64,000 nt of DNA from Chitinophaga niabensis (GCF_039545795.1 NZ_CP154260.1:7011001-7075000), one strand, 5' to 3'; shown: positions 46,770 through 56,124, numbered from the stretch's first letter. Notes: generated by a model from the sequence alone, not told the origin. Numbers and translations: made by a program.

Positions 46770-49001
46770 TTATTTTGCTACAATAAACTGGAAAGTAGCT
46801 TTACCTAACATGCCATTGGCACTGATACCTTCTACTAAACCATAAAAAGCGGAATTGATATCTGAGGTAAAGAATTCCAGGCTGGCATTTCCGTTCTCAT
46901 CCGTTATGATATTGGGTGCCCATAACAGGGTATTCCGGTAATCCGGCAGGGGATCCTGTTCTTTATCGTAATCGGGTTGATAGAATTCCTTTTTCGGATA
47001 ATAACCTTTTACCCTGGCCAGACCATTCATTTTTAATAATTCCTCCTCTGTGTATTGAGGATAATGATAGACAACGTATTTGGTATTCGTTGAATTGAAA
47101 GAGAAGGGGTGAGAAACCGGGGGATTGGGCCCACTCCATGTGATATATCGCTTTCCTTCGATGGGAAGTTCCTTGCTGCAGCCTGCAACAGGACAATTTA
47201 ACCAACTTCCGTGTGCCCTGTCTGTAAGGCCATCGTATTTCGCCATACTGTCCAGGTGGCCTATGTATTTATCCCGGAACACGGTGGCTGTTTTCCCTTG
47301 TATTTCCACAGCTTTGAGTTTAATACTTCCACGTGCCAGTAGCGGTTGATCTTCTGCTGTTGCTTGTTTGGGTGGTCCTTCCAAAGGATAGTTTATTTTT
47401 TGCCAGGGCTTTATTTTATTGATCTGTTCAAAAGGATCGTATACCTTCCATTCAAAATCCCGTTTTTCACCATAGTGCCTGATATAGATATTGCCGGATA
47501 GACTTAGGATTTCCGGCGAAAGCAGTAACGATCCCCTGGTATCCAATGTGCTTAGCTGACTGCGTTGCTGTTCCGCATCAAAAAGCATAACAGCCTGTTG
47601 GGAAGATCTTGTTTTCTTTTTAAGCGCAATGAGTTCCACAACCGTACTGTCGGATAATGCCAGGTTATCCATTCTTTTTAATGCTTCCTCACTCCATGAA
47701 TAGGAGCGCCAGCCCTGCGTGAGCAATAACAGGTCCAGCGCCTGTTTACGGTCTGTATTTGTAGTATCGAAATAATACCCCGGATCGTAAATATTGCCTT
47801 TTAGTTGGGTGAACAGCAGGTAATGTGTTTGTATATCGTTCGGTTCTGTTGGCCGGTGGTAGATCCGGTCGTATGCTGTTGCTCCTATTTGGGCAATCAC
47901 CGGTTTGCCTTGTTCATCGGCTGCGTGTATTTGCAGGGCAATTTTCCTTTTTGTGCCATAGCTTTCCTGGGAAAGTTTTGCGGTAATGGATAAGCGGTTA
48001 TCCTGCTTTATATAGAGTAGCCTTTCCGCTACGGGTACCGCACGATGGTCGAAAAGGGTTGCTTCAGCTATGCCGCTTGCTACTTCCTGTAAAGGCAGTT
48101 TAATATCCATGCTGTCTTTTATTTCAGCCGAGGCCATTAACTGGGTTATGCCTCTTGTTTGCAACCTGAAATAGAAGAGTTGTTTTTCTGTTCCCTGGTG
48201 ATAGATCCGGAAGGTGATACTGTCTTGGTTATTGTTCAGCAGCCGGAAGGACATTCCCTGTTTCCTGATTTCGGGCAAGGGATAAAGGGTATCTGCAAAA
48301 GGAGCATCCAAACGAACGTAATAGGTGTTGCCGGATGCTGGCCTAAGGCGGAAACTGCCCATGCCTGCATGCGTGCTCTTAAAATGTGCGATGATCTTAT
48401 CACCATCAAGCAGGGTTCCTGAAACAGGGCAAGGCAAGCCGTTTTCAGCCACCGCTTTAAAGGCAATACGGTTGGTTACGCCAGATAGCAGGTGACCGCC
48501 TTCGGGCAGAAGGTTGAACTGCAATTTTCTGGGCATGCTATCGGTGTATGTTTTCTTCCGCAGCAGTTCTGTTACATTCTTTACTATTCTTATTCTTCGT
48601 GTCGCCTTCGCGGTCAGGGAATGAGCGGAATAAGCGCATAACCAATAATTTCCTTCAGGTAGCAGATCATCAAGATAAATATGCCCGCTGGTAATGCCGT
48701 CTTCAATGGGGTATTTTTCCTGCCATACAATGCTGTCCTTTTTCTCATGGATCAGTTGTACGTAAAGGGTCTGATCAATAGCAGAGAGCAGCTGATGCTG
48801 TGCGTTTACCGCATAGGCTTTGAACCAAAGGTCTTCCATAGATTCATAGGTATCCTTGCTGGTCCTTATATATAGGGATATACGTTCTGTGCTGTCCGAA
48901 TAGGTTTCCAGGCTGCGGGCCAAAGAGTCCAGTTTGGACATTTCCTGGGCATTTGCTGAGAGAAGGCCGAATAGTGGAATTAGTATGATTAGATACCGCA
49001 T
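46770..49001 (-). CDS. Macroglobulin-like (MG2-type) exported protein
   Basis: 743 residues, signal peptide ending SANAQ. N-terminal part (ISLYIRTSKDTYESMEDLWFKAYAVNA) resembles the MG2 domain; several beta-sandwich domains follow. The C-terminal ILLWAPNIITDENGNASLEFFTSD-like stretch (segment WAPNIITDENGNASLEF) is typical of the last macroglobulin domain in Bacteroidota envelope proteins. No thioester motif and no protease bait region are evident. It is on the opposite strand to locus 3 and ends one base from the GH42-like gene, so it is a separate unit. Role unknown; envelope defence or surface structure are possible. Confidence 0.75.
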   Translation of the reverse strand: MRYLIILIPLFGLLSANAQEMSKLDSLARSLETYSDSTERISLYIRTSKDTYESMEDLWFKAYAVNAQHQLLSAIDQTLYVQLIHEKKDSIVWQEKYPIEDGITSGHIYLDDLLPEGNYWLCAYSAHSLTAKATRRIRIVKNVTELLRKKTYTDSMPRKLQFNLLPEGGHLLSGVTNRIAFKAVAENGLPCPVSGTLLDGDKIIAHFKSTHAGMGSFRLRPASGNTYYVRLDAPFADTLYPLPEIRKQGMSFRLLNNNQDSITFRIYHQGTEKQLFYFRLQTRGITQLMASAEIKDSMDIKLPLQEVASGIAEATLFDHRAVPVAERLLYIKQDNRLSITAKLSQESYGTKRKIALQIHAADEQGKPVIAQIGATAYDRIYHRPTEPNDIQTHYLLFTQLKGNIYDPGYYFDTTNTDRKQALDLLLLTQGWRSYSWSEEALKRMDNLALSDSTVVELIALKKKTRSSQQAVMLFDAEQQRSQLSTLDTRGSLLLSPEILSLSGNIYIRHYGEKRDFEWKVYDPFEQINKIKPWQKINYPLEGPPKQATAEDQPLLARGSIKLKAVEIQGKTATVFRDKYIGHLDSMAKYDGLTDRAHGSWLNCPVAGCSKELPIEGKRYITWSGPNPPVSHPFSFNSTNTKYVVYHYPQYTEEELLKMNGLARVKGYYPKKEFYQPDYDKEQDPLPDYRNTLLWAPNIITDENGNASLEFFTSDINSAFYGLVEGISANGMLGKATFQFIVAK

Positions 49002-49127
49002 ACCACCAATATACGGAAGATTGGATGTTTTTTATGATGGACGATCAGAGGGGGGGAAGATGAGGTGCTGAATACTGCTTTGCCGTATTTGAAGAAATAG
49101 ATGATTGTCTTATTCGGGGCAACATCA

Positions 49128-49153
49128 TTGTTTTACAAAAAAAGTGTACTTTG
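49128..49153 (+). promoter_or_regulatory. Possible promoter of the locus 4 sigma gene
   Basis: TTG at 49128-49130 and TACTTTG at 49147-49153 (one base shorter than TAnnTTTG), 16 bases apart. The ATG follows at 49188. Confidence 0.35.
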
Positions 49154-49187
49154 GGGTTTGGATAGTATTATTTATTGACCTAACATC

Positions 49188-49856
49188 ATGCGCTGTATTT
49201 CCTGTTTTCCAGGAGTCCGGCGATTTTCTATTATCAATCAAAATTCAATAATCGATTACTTGCGAAATACTTCACACCATATAAGTGAGGAGCCGCCAGT
49301 AGAGCTTCAGCGCATCGGGGATGGTGATGAACAGGCATTCCGCCAGTTGTTTCAATACTATAGCCCCCGGCTCAACCAGTTCGCCTATTCCATCGTTAAA
49401 ATAAAGGAGGCAGCCACAGAAATAGTGGATGATGTATTTATCAAGCTCTGGAAACAGAGGGAAAATGTGCCTTCCATTTCCAATATCCGTGTTTACCTCT
49501 ATGTGGCGGTAAAAAACAGCTCCCTGAATTATCTTTCTTCCAAGGCCCACCGGCAAATTACGGAGCCCTTCAACCATTTTGATATAGCCTTAAGCCGCGA
49601 GCAGGCGCCAGATGAAAAAATGATCAGCGCTGAATTACAGGCAAAGATCACGTCCGCCATTGAATCCCTGCCACCCAGGTGCAAGATGATCTTTAAGCTG
49701 GTACGTGAAGATGGCCTCCGCTATAAGGACGTGGCCGAAATCCTGAACCTCACTGTAAATACGGTAGATGCCCAGATGGTAATTGCTGTTAAACGTATTT
49801 CTGAAAAAGTACAGGCACATTTTACCGCCTTCCCCAGAAAAACGGCCAAAAAATAA
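49188..49856 (+). CDS. FecI-type ECF sigma factor (locus 4)
   Basis: 222 residues; the only ATG before region 2 is at 49188. Region 2: AATEIVDDVFIKLWKQR, IRVYLYVAVKNSSLNYL; region 4: RYKDVAEILNLTVNTVDAQM. Unlike the sigma factors of loci 1-3 it ends in a basic tail (PRKTAKK) rather than a hydrophobic one. Its FecR is also of a different subtype, so this pair forms a separate lineage. Confidence 0.95.
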   Translation: MRCISCFPGVRRFSIINQNSIIDYLRNTSHHISEEPPVELQRIGDGDEQAFRQLFQYYSPRLNQFAYSIVKIKEAATEIVDDVFIKLWKQRENVPSISNIRVYLYVAVKNSSLNYLSSKAHRQITEPFNHFDIALSREQAPDEKMISAELQAKITSAIESLPPRCKMIFKLVREDGLRYKDVAEILNLTVNTVDAQMVIAVKRISEKVQAHFTAFPRKTAKK

Positions 49857-49916
49857 TTTCCTTCTCTTTTAAGGTCATCCTTCCTTTTTCCTGTCTTTAT
49901 CATTAACCGAGGTTCA

Positions 49917-51002
49917 ATGCATAAAGAAAGGATTGCGCAATTAATTGCCAGAAAATTATCCGGAGAAGCGTCTCCCGAAGAAATAAAGGAACTGGATGCC
50001 CTTTTTAAGGAGTATCCGGAGGACGCCTATTTTCTTTCCATTCTAACGGATTACTGGACCAGCCCCGTTTCCTCTATTGCTGATGAAGATGCAGACCCGG
50101 AAGCCCATTTCCGCCATATACTGAACTCCGCAGCCAGCGAAACAGCGGAGTCCGGGTCCGAACCGGAACCTGTATTTGAACCTGTATATAGCCGCCGCCC
50201 GCTTTATTTACGTAATATCCTTGCCATGGCCGCTGTGCTGGCAGGGGTGATCTTTTTTTCCTGGTTGTACATGAGAAGCCAGCCCGGTGTACCAGCATTA
50301 TCCCGGATAGAAACTATCGCAAAACCAGGTGCCAAGTCGAGGTTGTTACTCCCGGATGGCAGCGTTGTATGGCTTAATTCAGGGAGCCGGATCAGCTACC
50401 CTGCGAATTTTACGGATTCCCTGCGGGAAGTGGAGCTGGAGGGAGAGGCCTATTTTGATGTGGCTAAAGATGCCAAACGTCCTTTTGTTGTGCTTACACG
50501 CGACATTAATATAAAGGTGCTGGGTACCGTTTTCAATGTGAAATGTTATCCGGAAGACAATAAAACGGAGGCTACCCTGGTCAGGGGCCTGGTACAGATA
50601 TCAAAAACAGGCGGCAGCCATCAGGAACCGCTGTTGCTTCATCCACATGAAAAAGTAGTGATAGGGAGAACGTTGGAGAGCGTTTCCTCCAATACCGGGG
50701 TTATTGCCCCGAATAATATGATCATAAAACAGCTGAAAGAAAGCACCCAGGATACCTCCATGGCAGAAATAGCCTGGGTATACAATAAGCTGGTTTTTGA
50801 CGGAGAGGATTTCCGGGAGATGTCCGCCGAAATAGAAAGATGGTATAATGTAAAAATAGTTATCAATGATTCAACGGTAGCGGGGTACAGGTTCCACGCA
50901 AAATTTGAAAACGAAAGTATCTCCGAAGTGCTGTCAGCCCTGCGGCTATCGCTGCCTTTCACATTTAAAATCAACAATAATGAGGTAAACATCTACAAGT
51001 AA
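49917..51002 (+). CDS. FecR-family anti-sigma factor (locus 4)
   Basis: 361 residues. N-terminal helices (LIARKLSGEASPEEIKELD), membrane helix (ILAMAAVLAGVIFFSWLYM), FecR core (SRLLLPDGSVVWLNSGSR, IKVLGTVFNVKCYPED), C-terminal DUF4974 domain (EIERWYNVKIVINDS, FKINNNEVNIYK). It lacks the inserted PGGN..L.DG segment present in the other three FecR proteins. The 115-base gap to SusC contains the minus-strand terminator-like hairpin at 51007-51040. Confidence 0.95.
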   Translation: MHKERIAQLIARKLSGEASPEEIKELDALFKEYPEDAYFLSILTDYWTSPVSSIADEDADPEAHFRHILNSAASETAESGSEPEPVFEPVYSRRPLYLRNILAMAAVLAGVIFFSWLYMRSQPGVPALSRIETIAKPGAKSRLLLPDGSVVWLNSGSRISYPANFTDSLREVELEGEAYFDVAKDAKRPFVVLTRDINIKVLGTVFNVKCYPEDNKTEATLVRGLVQISKTGGSHQEPLLLHPHEKVVIGRTLESVSSNTGVIAPNNMIIKQLKESTQDTSMAEIAWVYNKLVFDGEDFREMSAEIERWYNVKIVINDSTVAGYRFHAKFENESISEVLSALRLSLPFTFKINNNEVNIYK

Positions 51003-51006
51003 CAGC

Positions 51007-51040
51007 AAAAAAAATCGGGAAATGCGGAAACATTCCCCGA
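51007..51040 (-). terminator. Minus-strand intrinsic terminator-like hairpin in the FecR-SusC gap (locus 4)
   Basis: Stem arms 51015-51024 and 51031-51040 (ten positions, one A-C mismatch) around CGGAAA. On the minus strand eight T follow (complement of A 51007-51014). Same size, same core (AAATGCGG.AACAT) and same place after FecR as 19921-19953, while the lower stem bases differ in a paired way (TCGGG/CCCGA against GCCAG/CTGGC). Confidence 0.55.
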
Positions 51041-51104
51041 AAAGTCTAATGTTCCAGAAACCTTCCGATCGGCAAAATCAAGGGGTTTCTTTCTTTTTAA
51101 ACCG
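51007..51104 (-). ncRNA. Candidate cis-antisense sRNA covering the SusC leader (locus 4)
   Basis: Predicted only. A minus-strand TAACTTTG box (complement of 51111-51118) would start an RNA near 51104, ending in the T run at 51007, about 98 nt. It is complementary to nearly all of the FecR-SusC gap. Layout matches the candidate in locus 2. No clear -33 box is visible. Confidence 0.35.
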
Positions 51105-51110
51105 TAAATC

Positions 51111-51118
51111 CAAAGTTA
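51111..51118 (-). promoter_or_regulatory. Minus-strand TAnnTTTG box at the SusC start (locus 4)
   Basis: Plus-strand CAAAGTTA reads TAACTTTG on the minus strand. Its last A is the first base of the SusC ATG at 51118, the same register as CAAATGTA in locus 2. Confidence 0.35.
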
Positions 51119-54100
51119 TGAAAAAAAACATACCTCCTGGCAGGGGAGTTATGACGCCACGTCTGCTTAAATTCCTTCTATGTATGAAGCTTTCCTTGTT
51201 CATTATTCTTTTTACGGCTTCCCAGGTCAATGCATCGAAAGTATTCAGCCAGACCATAACGGTCAGTTTTGAACAGGTTGAACTGCGCACAGTTTTGAAT
51301 GCAATCGAGAAAAAAGCCAAAATCAGATTTCTCTATAATTACGATCTCAGCGGGCTGTCCAAAAAAATGGATTTCTCTGTGAAGAATGCGAAGGTTACTG
51401 AGGCCCTCAGTAAGTTACTGGAGAACTCAGGTCTCCGGTATCACGATATGGGGAATAACCTGATCGTTATTTCGCCTGAAAAGAGCTGGGGCGCTGCCGG
51501 CAATGCCCAGGTTACTATTACCGGGCTGGTAACGGATGATAAGAATGAAGCGCTGCCCGGCGTGAGCATTAATGTAAAAGGAACTTCAATCGGCACCGCT
51601 TCTGGTGTGGACGGGCGTTACTCGCTCAATGTTCCATCAGCCAATGATACGCTGGTATTTTCCTATATCGGGTTTGCGTCACAACAGCAGGCCCTGGCTG
51701 GCAGAACAACGCTCAACGTAACACTGCTGGCGGTTTCCAGTAACCTCAACGATGTAGTAGTGGTAGGGTATGGCACGCAAAAGAAACAAAATGTGACCGG
51801 CGCCATTACTTCTGTTCCCATGCATGAGATCGGTGATATGCCGGTTTCCAATGTCGCTACCGCCCTGCAGGGTAAAATAGCCGGTGTGGTAGTACAACAG
51901 AATTCCGGAAGCCCTGGCAGAACACCAGCCATCAAGGTGAGAGGTTTTGGTTCTATTACAGCAGGAACAAGCCCGCTGATAGTGGTGGATGGTAACATTG
52001 TTTCAGCCTCTGTATTTGGTTTACTGGATGCAGAAGAGATTGACAAGATAGATGTATTGAAAGACGCTTCTTCAGCAGCTATTTATGGTTCCCGTGGTTC
52101 CAATGGTGTGATCATGGTCACAACAAAAAAAGGCCGCAGCGGCAAAACACGCATGAACCTGAATGTATACACCGGCTTTCAGCAGGTGACTAAAAAGCTG
52201 GATGTACTGAGTTCACAAGAGTATGCGGAGTTTGCCAAAGATGCGGCCAACAATGCTTACCTGGACAATGTGGCCGGTGCACAGATATCAGATCCCAACA
52301 GTGCAAGGCCTTCCAATTTCCTGCGTTACCGGTATCCACGCGGGGATCTTTATGCCTGGCTTAACTTTGATGATCCGGCAAAAGTAGCGGCACTGCCAGA
52401 CCACAATTACCAGGACCTCATTTTCCGTACAGCACCTATCCAGAACTATCAGTTCTCTGTTGGCGGCGGCTCTGAAAATGCGCAGTATTCTGTTAGTGCA
52501 GGTTATCTGACGCAGGATGGTATCATCAAAAAATCAGCGATGGACCGTTATACCCTGCGGGCAAACGTAGCGATTAAAGCTGCGCCGAAACTGACTATCG
52601 GCATTAACATCAATCCATCTTATATAGTAACACAGGAAGTAAGAACAGATGGGCACTGGGCGGATAACGGTATCATCAATGCCGCGCTCAATACCATGCC
52701 CATGGCCCCTATTTACAAAGCAGACGGCAGTTATTCTTCCATGGCGGAACTGGCAGCCCCATACAACCTGCCGGGCATCACCAATCCTGTTGCCAATATC
52801 ACGGAATACAACGGCGAGTTTAATCAAACCAACCTGCTGTCCAACGCATACGCAGAATACGCATTCCTTCCTAATCTCAAATACAGGGTTTCCGGTAATG
52901 CCAATCTTTATCAGAACAGGAGAAACGCTTATACCACTTCAAAGATGCCGCTTAACCAGCAATTGCCACCTACAGCAGCAGCAGGAAGCGCATTTTCAGA
53001 GCAGGGTTTAAGCTGGCTGGTTAACCAGGTATTGACGTACAATGTATCTTTCAAAGATGTACACAATATAGAAGCGCTGGTGGGTACAGAATCCAATAAA
53101 GTACAATACCAGTCTTCCAACGCTGCGGGCAATACTTTTGCCAACGATATTGTACAAACGCTGAATGCCGCAGGGCAACCAGCATCTGTTACTTCCCAGA
53201 AAACAGAAAATGCAACAGTTTCTTACTTTGCAAGGGTAGGGTATAATTATAAAGGTAAATACCTGTTTAACGTATCGGTTCGCCGTGACGGTTCTTCTGT
53301 TTTCGGGCCTGATAACAGGTTTGGTACCTTCCCGGCTGCCTCTGCCGGTTGGAGGGTAACGGAAGAACCCTTCATGCAAAACCTGCCTGTGTTGTCAGAA
53401 TTGAAACTACGCGCTAGCTATGGTCTTTCCGGTAATAATGCATTCGGTAACTATCCCTATGCAGGAAATGTAGGCACTACCAACTATAGTTTTTATAATA
53501 ACGTGTCCACCGGCCTTGCCATCAGCACACTCAGTAATCCCGCTCTGAGCTGGGAACTCAACCAGCAACTGGACCTTGGTGTGGACATTGGACTGTTAAA
53601 AAACAGGATCTCTCTTACTATTGATTATTACGATCGCACCACCAAAGACCTGTTACTTTCCGTAAATGTGCCCACGCTTACCGGTTTTAGTTCCGCCAAC
53701 AAGAACATTGGCAGAATGAGCAACAAAGGTTTCGAGTTTGGAGTGAACAGTTATAACCTTACCGGGGCTTTTACCTGGAATACAAGTGCCAACCTTTCTT
53801 TTAACAGAAATAAAGTACTGGCACTCGGGCCAACAGGTGACCGTATCCTCAGCGGCAGCGGTGTTGGCGAAACAAATGTTACGATGATCGGGGAGCCTAT
53901 CGGCAGCTTTTTCGGATACAAGCAAATAGGGATATTCAAAGATGCAGCAGACCTGAATACTAATCCTCATGATAATACCACCAGGCCGGGAGATGTGAAA
54001 TATGAAGATGTGAACGGAGATAAGATAATTGATGCCCGGGATAGAACCCTCATTGGTAATAACCAGCCTGATTTCATTTATGGTATGAACAACTCCTTCT

Positions 54101-54570
54101 CTTATAAAAACATTGATCTCAACATTTCCATACAGGGTACACAGGGAGGGCAGATACTCAATCTCAGCCGCCGCTTTTTTGATAACCTGGAAGGCGGAGG
54201 TAACAATCTTAGCATAGCACTGGATCGCTGGCGTTCCCCGCAAAACCCTGGCAATGGTAAAGTGCCGAGAGCCAATGCACGTACAACAGGTAATAATAAT
54301 GCCGTTTCATCACGCTGGGTGGAAGATGGTTCCTACCTCCGTATTCAGAACATAAGCCTGGGTTATAAACTGCCAAAGTCGCTTATCAACCGGCTTAAAT
54401 TAGAGCAGGTAAGGATCTATGCTTCTGCGCAGAACCTTTATACCTGGACGAACTATACGAATTTCAATCCGGAAGTAAGTAACTATGAAGGGGCGCTTAC
54501 AGGCGGAGTTGACTATGGCAGCTATCCGCTGGCAAGAACAGTCACTTTTGGCATCAATGTAGGGTTCTAA
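51118..54570 (+). CDS. SusC/RagA-family TonB-dependent transporter with STN domain (locus 4)
   Basis: About 1150 residues from ATG 51118 (MKKNIPPGRG). The frame is open back to ATG 51022, but that ATG sits inside the hairpin. Signal: LLCMKLSLFIILFTASQ. STN domain (IEKKAKIRFLYNYDL to NNLIVISPE), carboxypeptidase-like domain (ITGLVTDDKNEALPGVSI), VVVGYGTQKKQNVTGAI, plug with DVLKDASSAAIYGSRGSNG, barrel ending FGINVGF. SusD starts 31 bases downstream. Confidence 0.95.
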   Translation: MKKNIPPGRGVMTPRLLKFLLCMKLSLFIILFTASQVNASKVFSQTITVSFEQVELRTVLNAIEKKAKIRFLYNYDLSGLSKKMDFSVKNAKVTEALSKLLENSGLRYHDMGNNLIVISPEKSWGAAGNAQVTITGLVTDDKNEALPGVSINVKGTSIGTASGVDGRYSLNVPSANDTLVFSYIGFASQQQALAGRTTLNVTLLAVSSNLNDVVVVGYGTQKKQNVTGAITSVPMHEIGDMPVSNVATALQGKIAGVVVQQNSGSPGRTPAIKVRGFGSITAGTSPLIVVDGNIVSASVFGLLDAEEIDKIDVLKDASSAAIYGSRGSNGVIMVTTKKGRSGKTRMNLNVYTGFQQVTKKLDVLSSQEYAEFAKDAANNAYLDNVAGAQISDPNSARPSNFLRYRYPRGDLYAWLNFDDPAKVAALPDHNYQDLIFRTAPIQNYQFSVGGGSENAQYSVSAGYLTQDGIIKKSAMDRYTLRANVAIKAAPKLTIGININPSYIVTQEVRTDGHWADNGIINAALNTMPMAPIYKADGSYSSMAELAAPYNLPGITNPVANITEYNGEFNQTNLLSNAYAEYAFLPNLKYRVSGNANLYQNRRNAYTTSKMPLNQQLPPTAAAGSAFSEQGLSWLVNQVLTYNVSFKDVHNIEALVGTESNKVQYQSSNAAGNTFANDIVQTLNAAGQPASVTSQKTENATVSYFARVGYNYKGKYLFNVSVRRDGSSVFGPDNRFGTFPAASAGWRVTEEPFMQNLPVLSELKLRASYGLSGNNAFGNYPYAGNVGTTNYSFYNNVSTGLAISTLSNPALSWELNQQLDLGVDIGLLKNRISLTIDYYDRTTKDLLLSVNVPTLTGFSSANKNIGRMSNKGFEFGVNSYNLTGAFTWNTSANLSFNRNKVLALGPTGDRILSGSGVGETNVTMIGEPIGSFFGYKQIGIFKDAADLNTNPHDNTTRPGDVKYEDVNGDKIIDARDRTLIGNNQPDFIYGMNNSFSYKNIDLNISIQGTQGGQILNLSRRFFDNLEGGGNNLSIALDRWRSPQNPGNGKVPRANARTTGNNNAVSSRWVEDGSYLRIQNISLGYKLPKSLINRLKLEQVRIYASAQNLYTWTNYTNFNPEVSNYEGALTGGVDYGSYPLARTVTFGINVGF

Positions 54571-54601
54571 TGTTCAGGTTAAACTTCAAAATTGACATCT
54601 C

Positions 54602-56068
54602 ATGAAATTCAATAACCACTTTATATACAAGGCCGCTTTAGTTACGCTTTTGCTGTCTTCCTGCGGTAAAGGCTTTATAGATCTGAAGCCTATATCTACC
54701 ATTACTACTGATAATTTCTACCAGACGGAAGAAGATTTCAGGAATGCCATCAGTGGTGCTTATAATGCACTCAGAACTGGTGGTACTTATGGCGTTGATA
54801 GCTATATTTTTGGAGAGATCAGGTCTGATAATTCCTTTCCTGTAGCTTCTGGTTCCGTGACGGACCAGGATGAGTTTGACCGCTTCTATATCCGTACCAC
54901 CAATCCGTTTATTAATAGCCGCTGGAGTAATAGTTACACATCCATAGCCAGGTGCAACGCTATTCTGGACCGTATCACGCCTATTGCAATAAGTGATGCA
55001 TTGAAGAACCGGTACATAGGGGAAGCTAAATTCCTTCGTGCCCTCTTTTATTTCAACCTTGTACGCACATTTGGCGATGTGCCACTGGTGTTAAAAGAGA
55101 TCAGCAACCCGGATGAAGGATATGAATACGGCAGAAACCCCAAGGCGGATGTGTATGCGCAAATAGAAAAAGATCTTACAGAAGCTGCAGAGGCACTGCC
55201 TCCCTCTTATACCGGTGCAGATGTTGGCCGGGCCACAAAGGGAGCTGCCAAAGCCATTCTTGGCCGCGTGTTGCTGACGCAGAAGAAATACGCCCCGGCT
55301 GCTGTGCAACTGAAGGCAGTGATTGACCTGAACCAGTATGCGCTGGTGACCACGGCATATGCAGATTTCTTCAAGGTGAGCAACAAAAACAACAAAGAAG
55401 CCATCTTTGATGTGCAATACAAATCCGGCGGTATAGGGCAGGGAAATCCCTGGCCCAATTCATTTGCGCCGCAGAATTCAGGAAATGCTGTCATCATGTT
55501 TGGTGGCGGCGGTAATAATGTGCCAACAGATGATCTCATAAATGACTATGAAGCGGGTGATCAGCGAAAGGCTGCCACCATTGCCACTTCCTATGTGAAT
55601 GCCAATGGAGCTACCATTCCGGGCAATTTCGTTAAGAAATATTACGATGTTCCGACTGTCAATAATGATAATGGGAATAATATTCCCATTATCCGTTATG
55701 CAGATGTGTTGCTGATGTATGCAGAATGTTTGAATGAAGCTGGTTTTGTTGCCAACGGAGATGCCTTCGCTTATCTGAATGAGGTGCGCAGGCGTGCAGG
55801 ACTTGGTAATCTCACTGCTGTGGAAGTGCCCAGCCAGGCAGCATTCCGACTGGTTATGGAACATGAAAGGAGAGTGGAGTTTGCCTTTGAGAACCTGCGC
55901 TGGTATGATCTTGTGAGAACAGACCGCGCCATTACCGTACTCAACGGAAAATCTGCGCAGATCAACCTTGTAAATCCGGTTACCCCGCAGAACCAGGTAT
56001 TCCCTATCCCACAAAGTCAGATAGACATCAATAAAACAAAGATCACCCAGAACGAAGGGTCCAACTAA
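54602..56068 (+). CDS. SusD/RagB-family lipoprotein (locus 4)
   Basis: 488 residues. Lipobox LLSSC, GFIDLKPISTITTDNFYQTEED-type opening (segment IDLKPISTITTDNFY), core GEAKFLRALFYFNLVRTFGD, YADVLLMYAECLNEAG, and C-terminal MEHERRVEFAFENLRWYDLVR with FPIPQSQID. Partner of the SusC before it. Followed by a hairpin and then the GH63-like gene. Confidence 0.95.
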   Translation: MKFNNHFIYKAALVTLLLSSCGKGFIDLKPISTITTDNFYQTEEDFRNAISGAYNALRTGGTYGVDSYIFGEIRSDNSFPVASGSVTDQDEFDRFYIRTTNPFINSRWSNSYTSIARCNAILDRITPIAISDALKNRYIGEAKFLRALFYFNLVRTFGDVPLVLKEISNPDEGYEYGRNPKADVYAQIEKDLTEAAEALPPSYTGADVGRATKGAAKAILGRVLLTQKKYAPAAVQLKAVIDLNQYALVTTAYADFFKVSNKNNKEAIFDVQYKSGGIGQGNPWPNSFAPQNSGNAVIMFGGGGNNVPTDDLINDYEAGDQRKAATIATSYVNANGATIPGNFVKKYYDVPTVNNDNGNNIPIIRYADVLLMYAECLNEAGFVANGDAFAYLNEVRRRAGLGNLTAVEVPSQAAFRLVMEHERRVEFAFENLRWYDLVRTDRAITVLNGKSAQINLVNPVTPQNQVFPIPQSQIDINKTKITQNEGSN

Positions 56069-56070
56069 AA

Positions 56071-56108
56071 TAAAAGAATGCCTGTCGATCTCCCGTTGAC
56101 AGGCATTC
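56071..56108 (-). terminator. Hairpin between SusD and the GH63-like gene, best read as a minus-strand terminator
   Basis: Perfect 11-base stem (56076-56086 and 56098-56108: GAATGCCTGTC/GACAGGCATTC) with an 11-base loop. On the plus strand it is followed by TCTCAAAAC, no T run. On the minus strand it is followed by TTTTATTTTA. So it is a poor stop for locus 4 but a good one for antisense transcription. It might also protect the upstream mRNA end or lower expression of the next gene. Confidence 0.5.
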
Positions 56109-56124
56109 TCTCAAAACTTCCACC

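Noticed and set aside
51022..51117. ATG 51022 as the SusC start in locus 4
   Set aside because: It lies inside the conserved hairpin and gives a basic, non-signal leader before MKKNIPPGRG. ATG 51118 matches the start context of locus 2.
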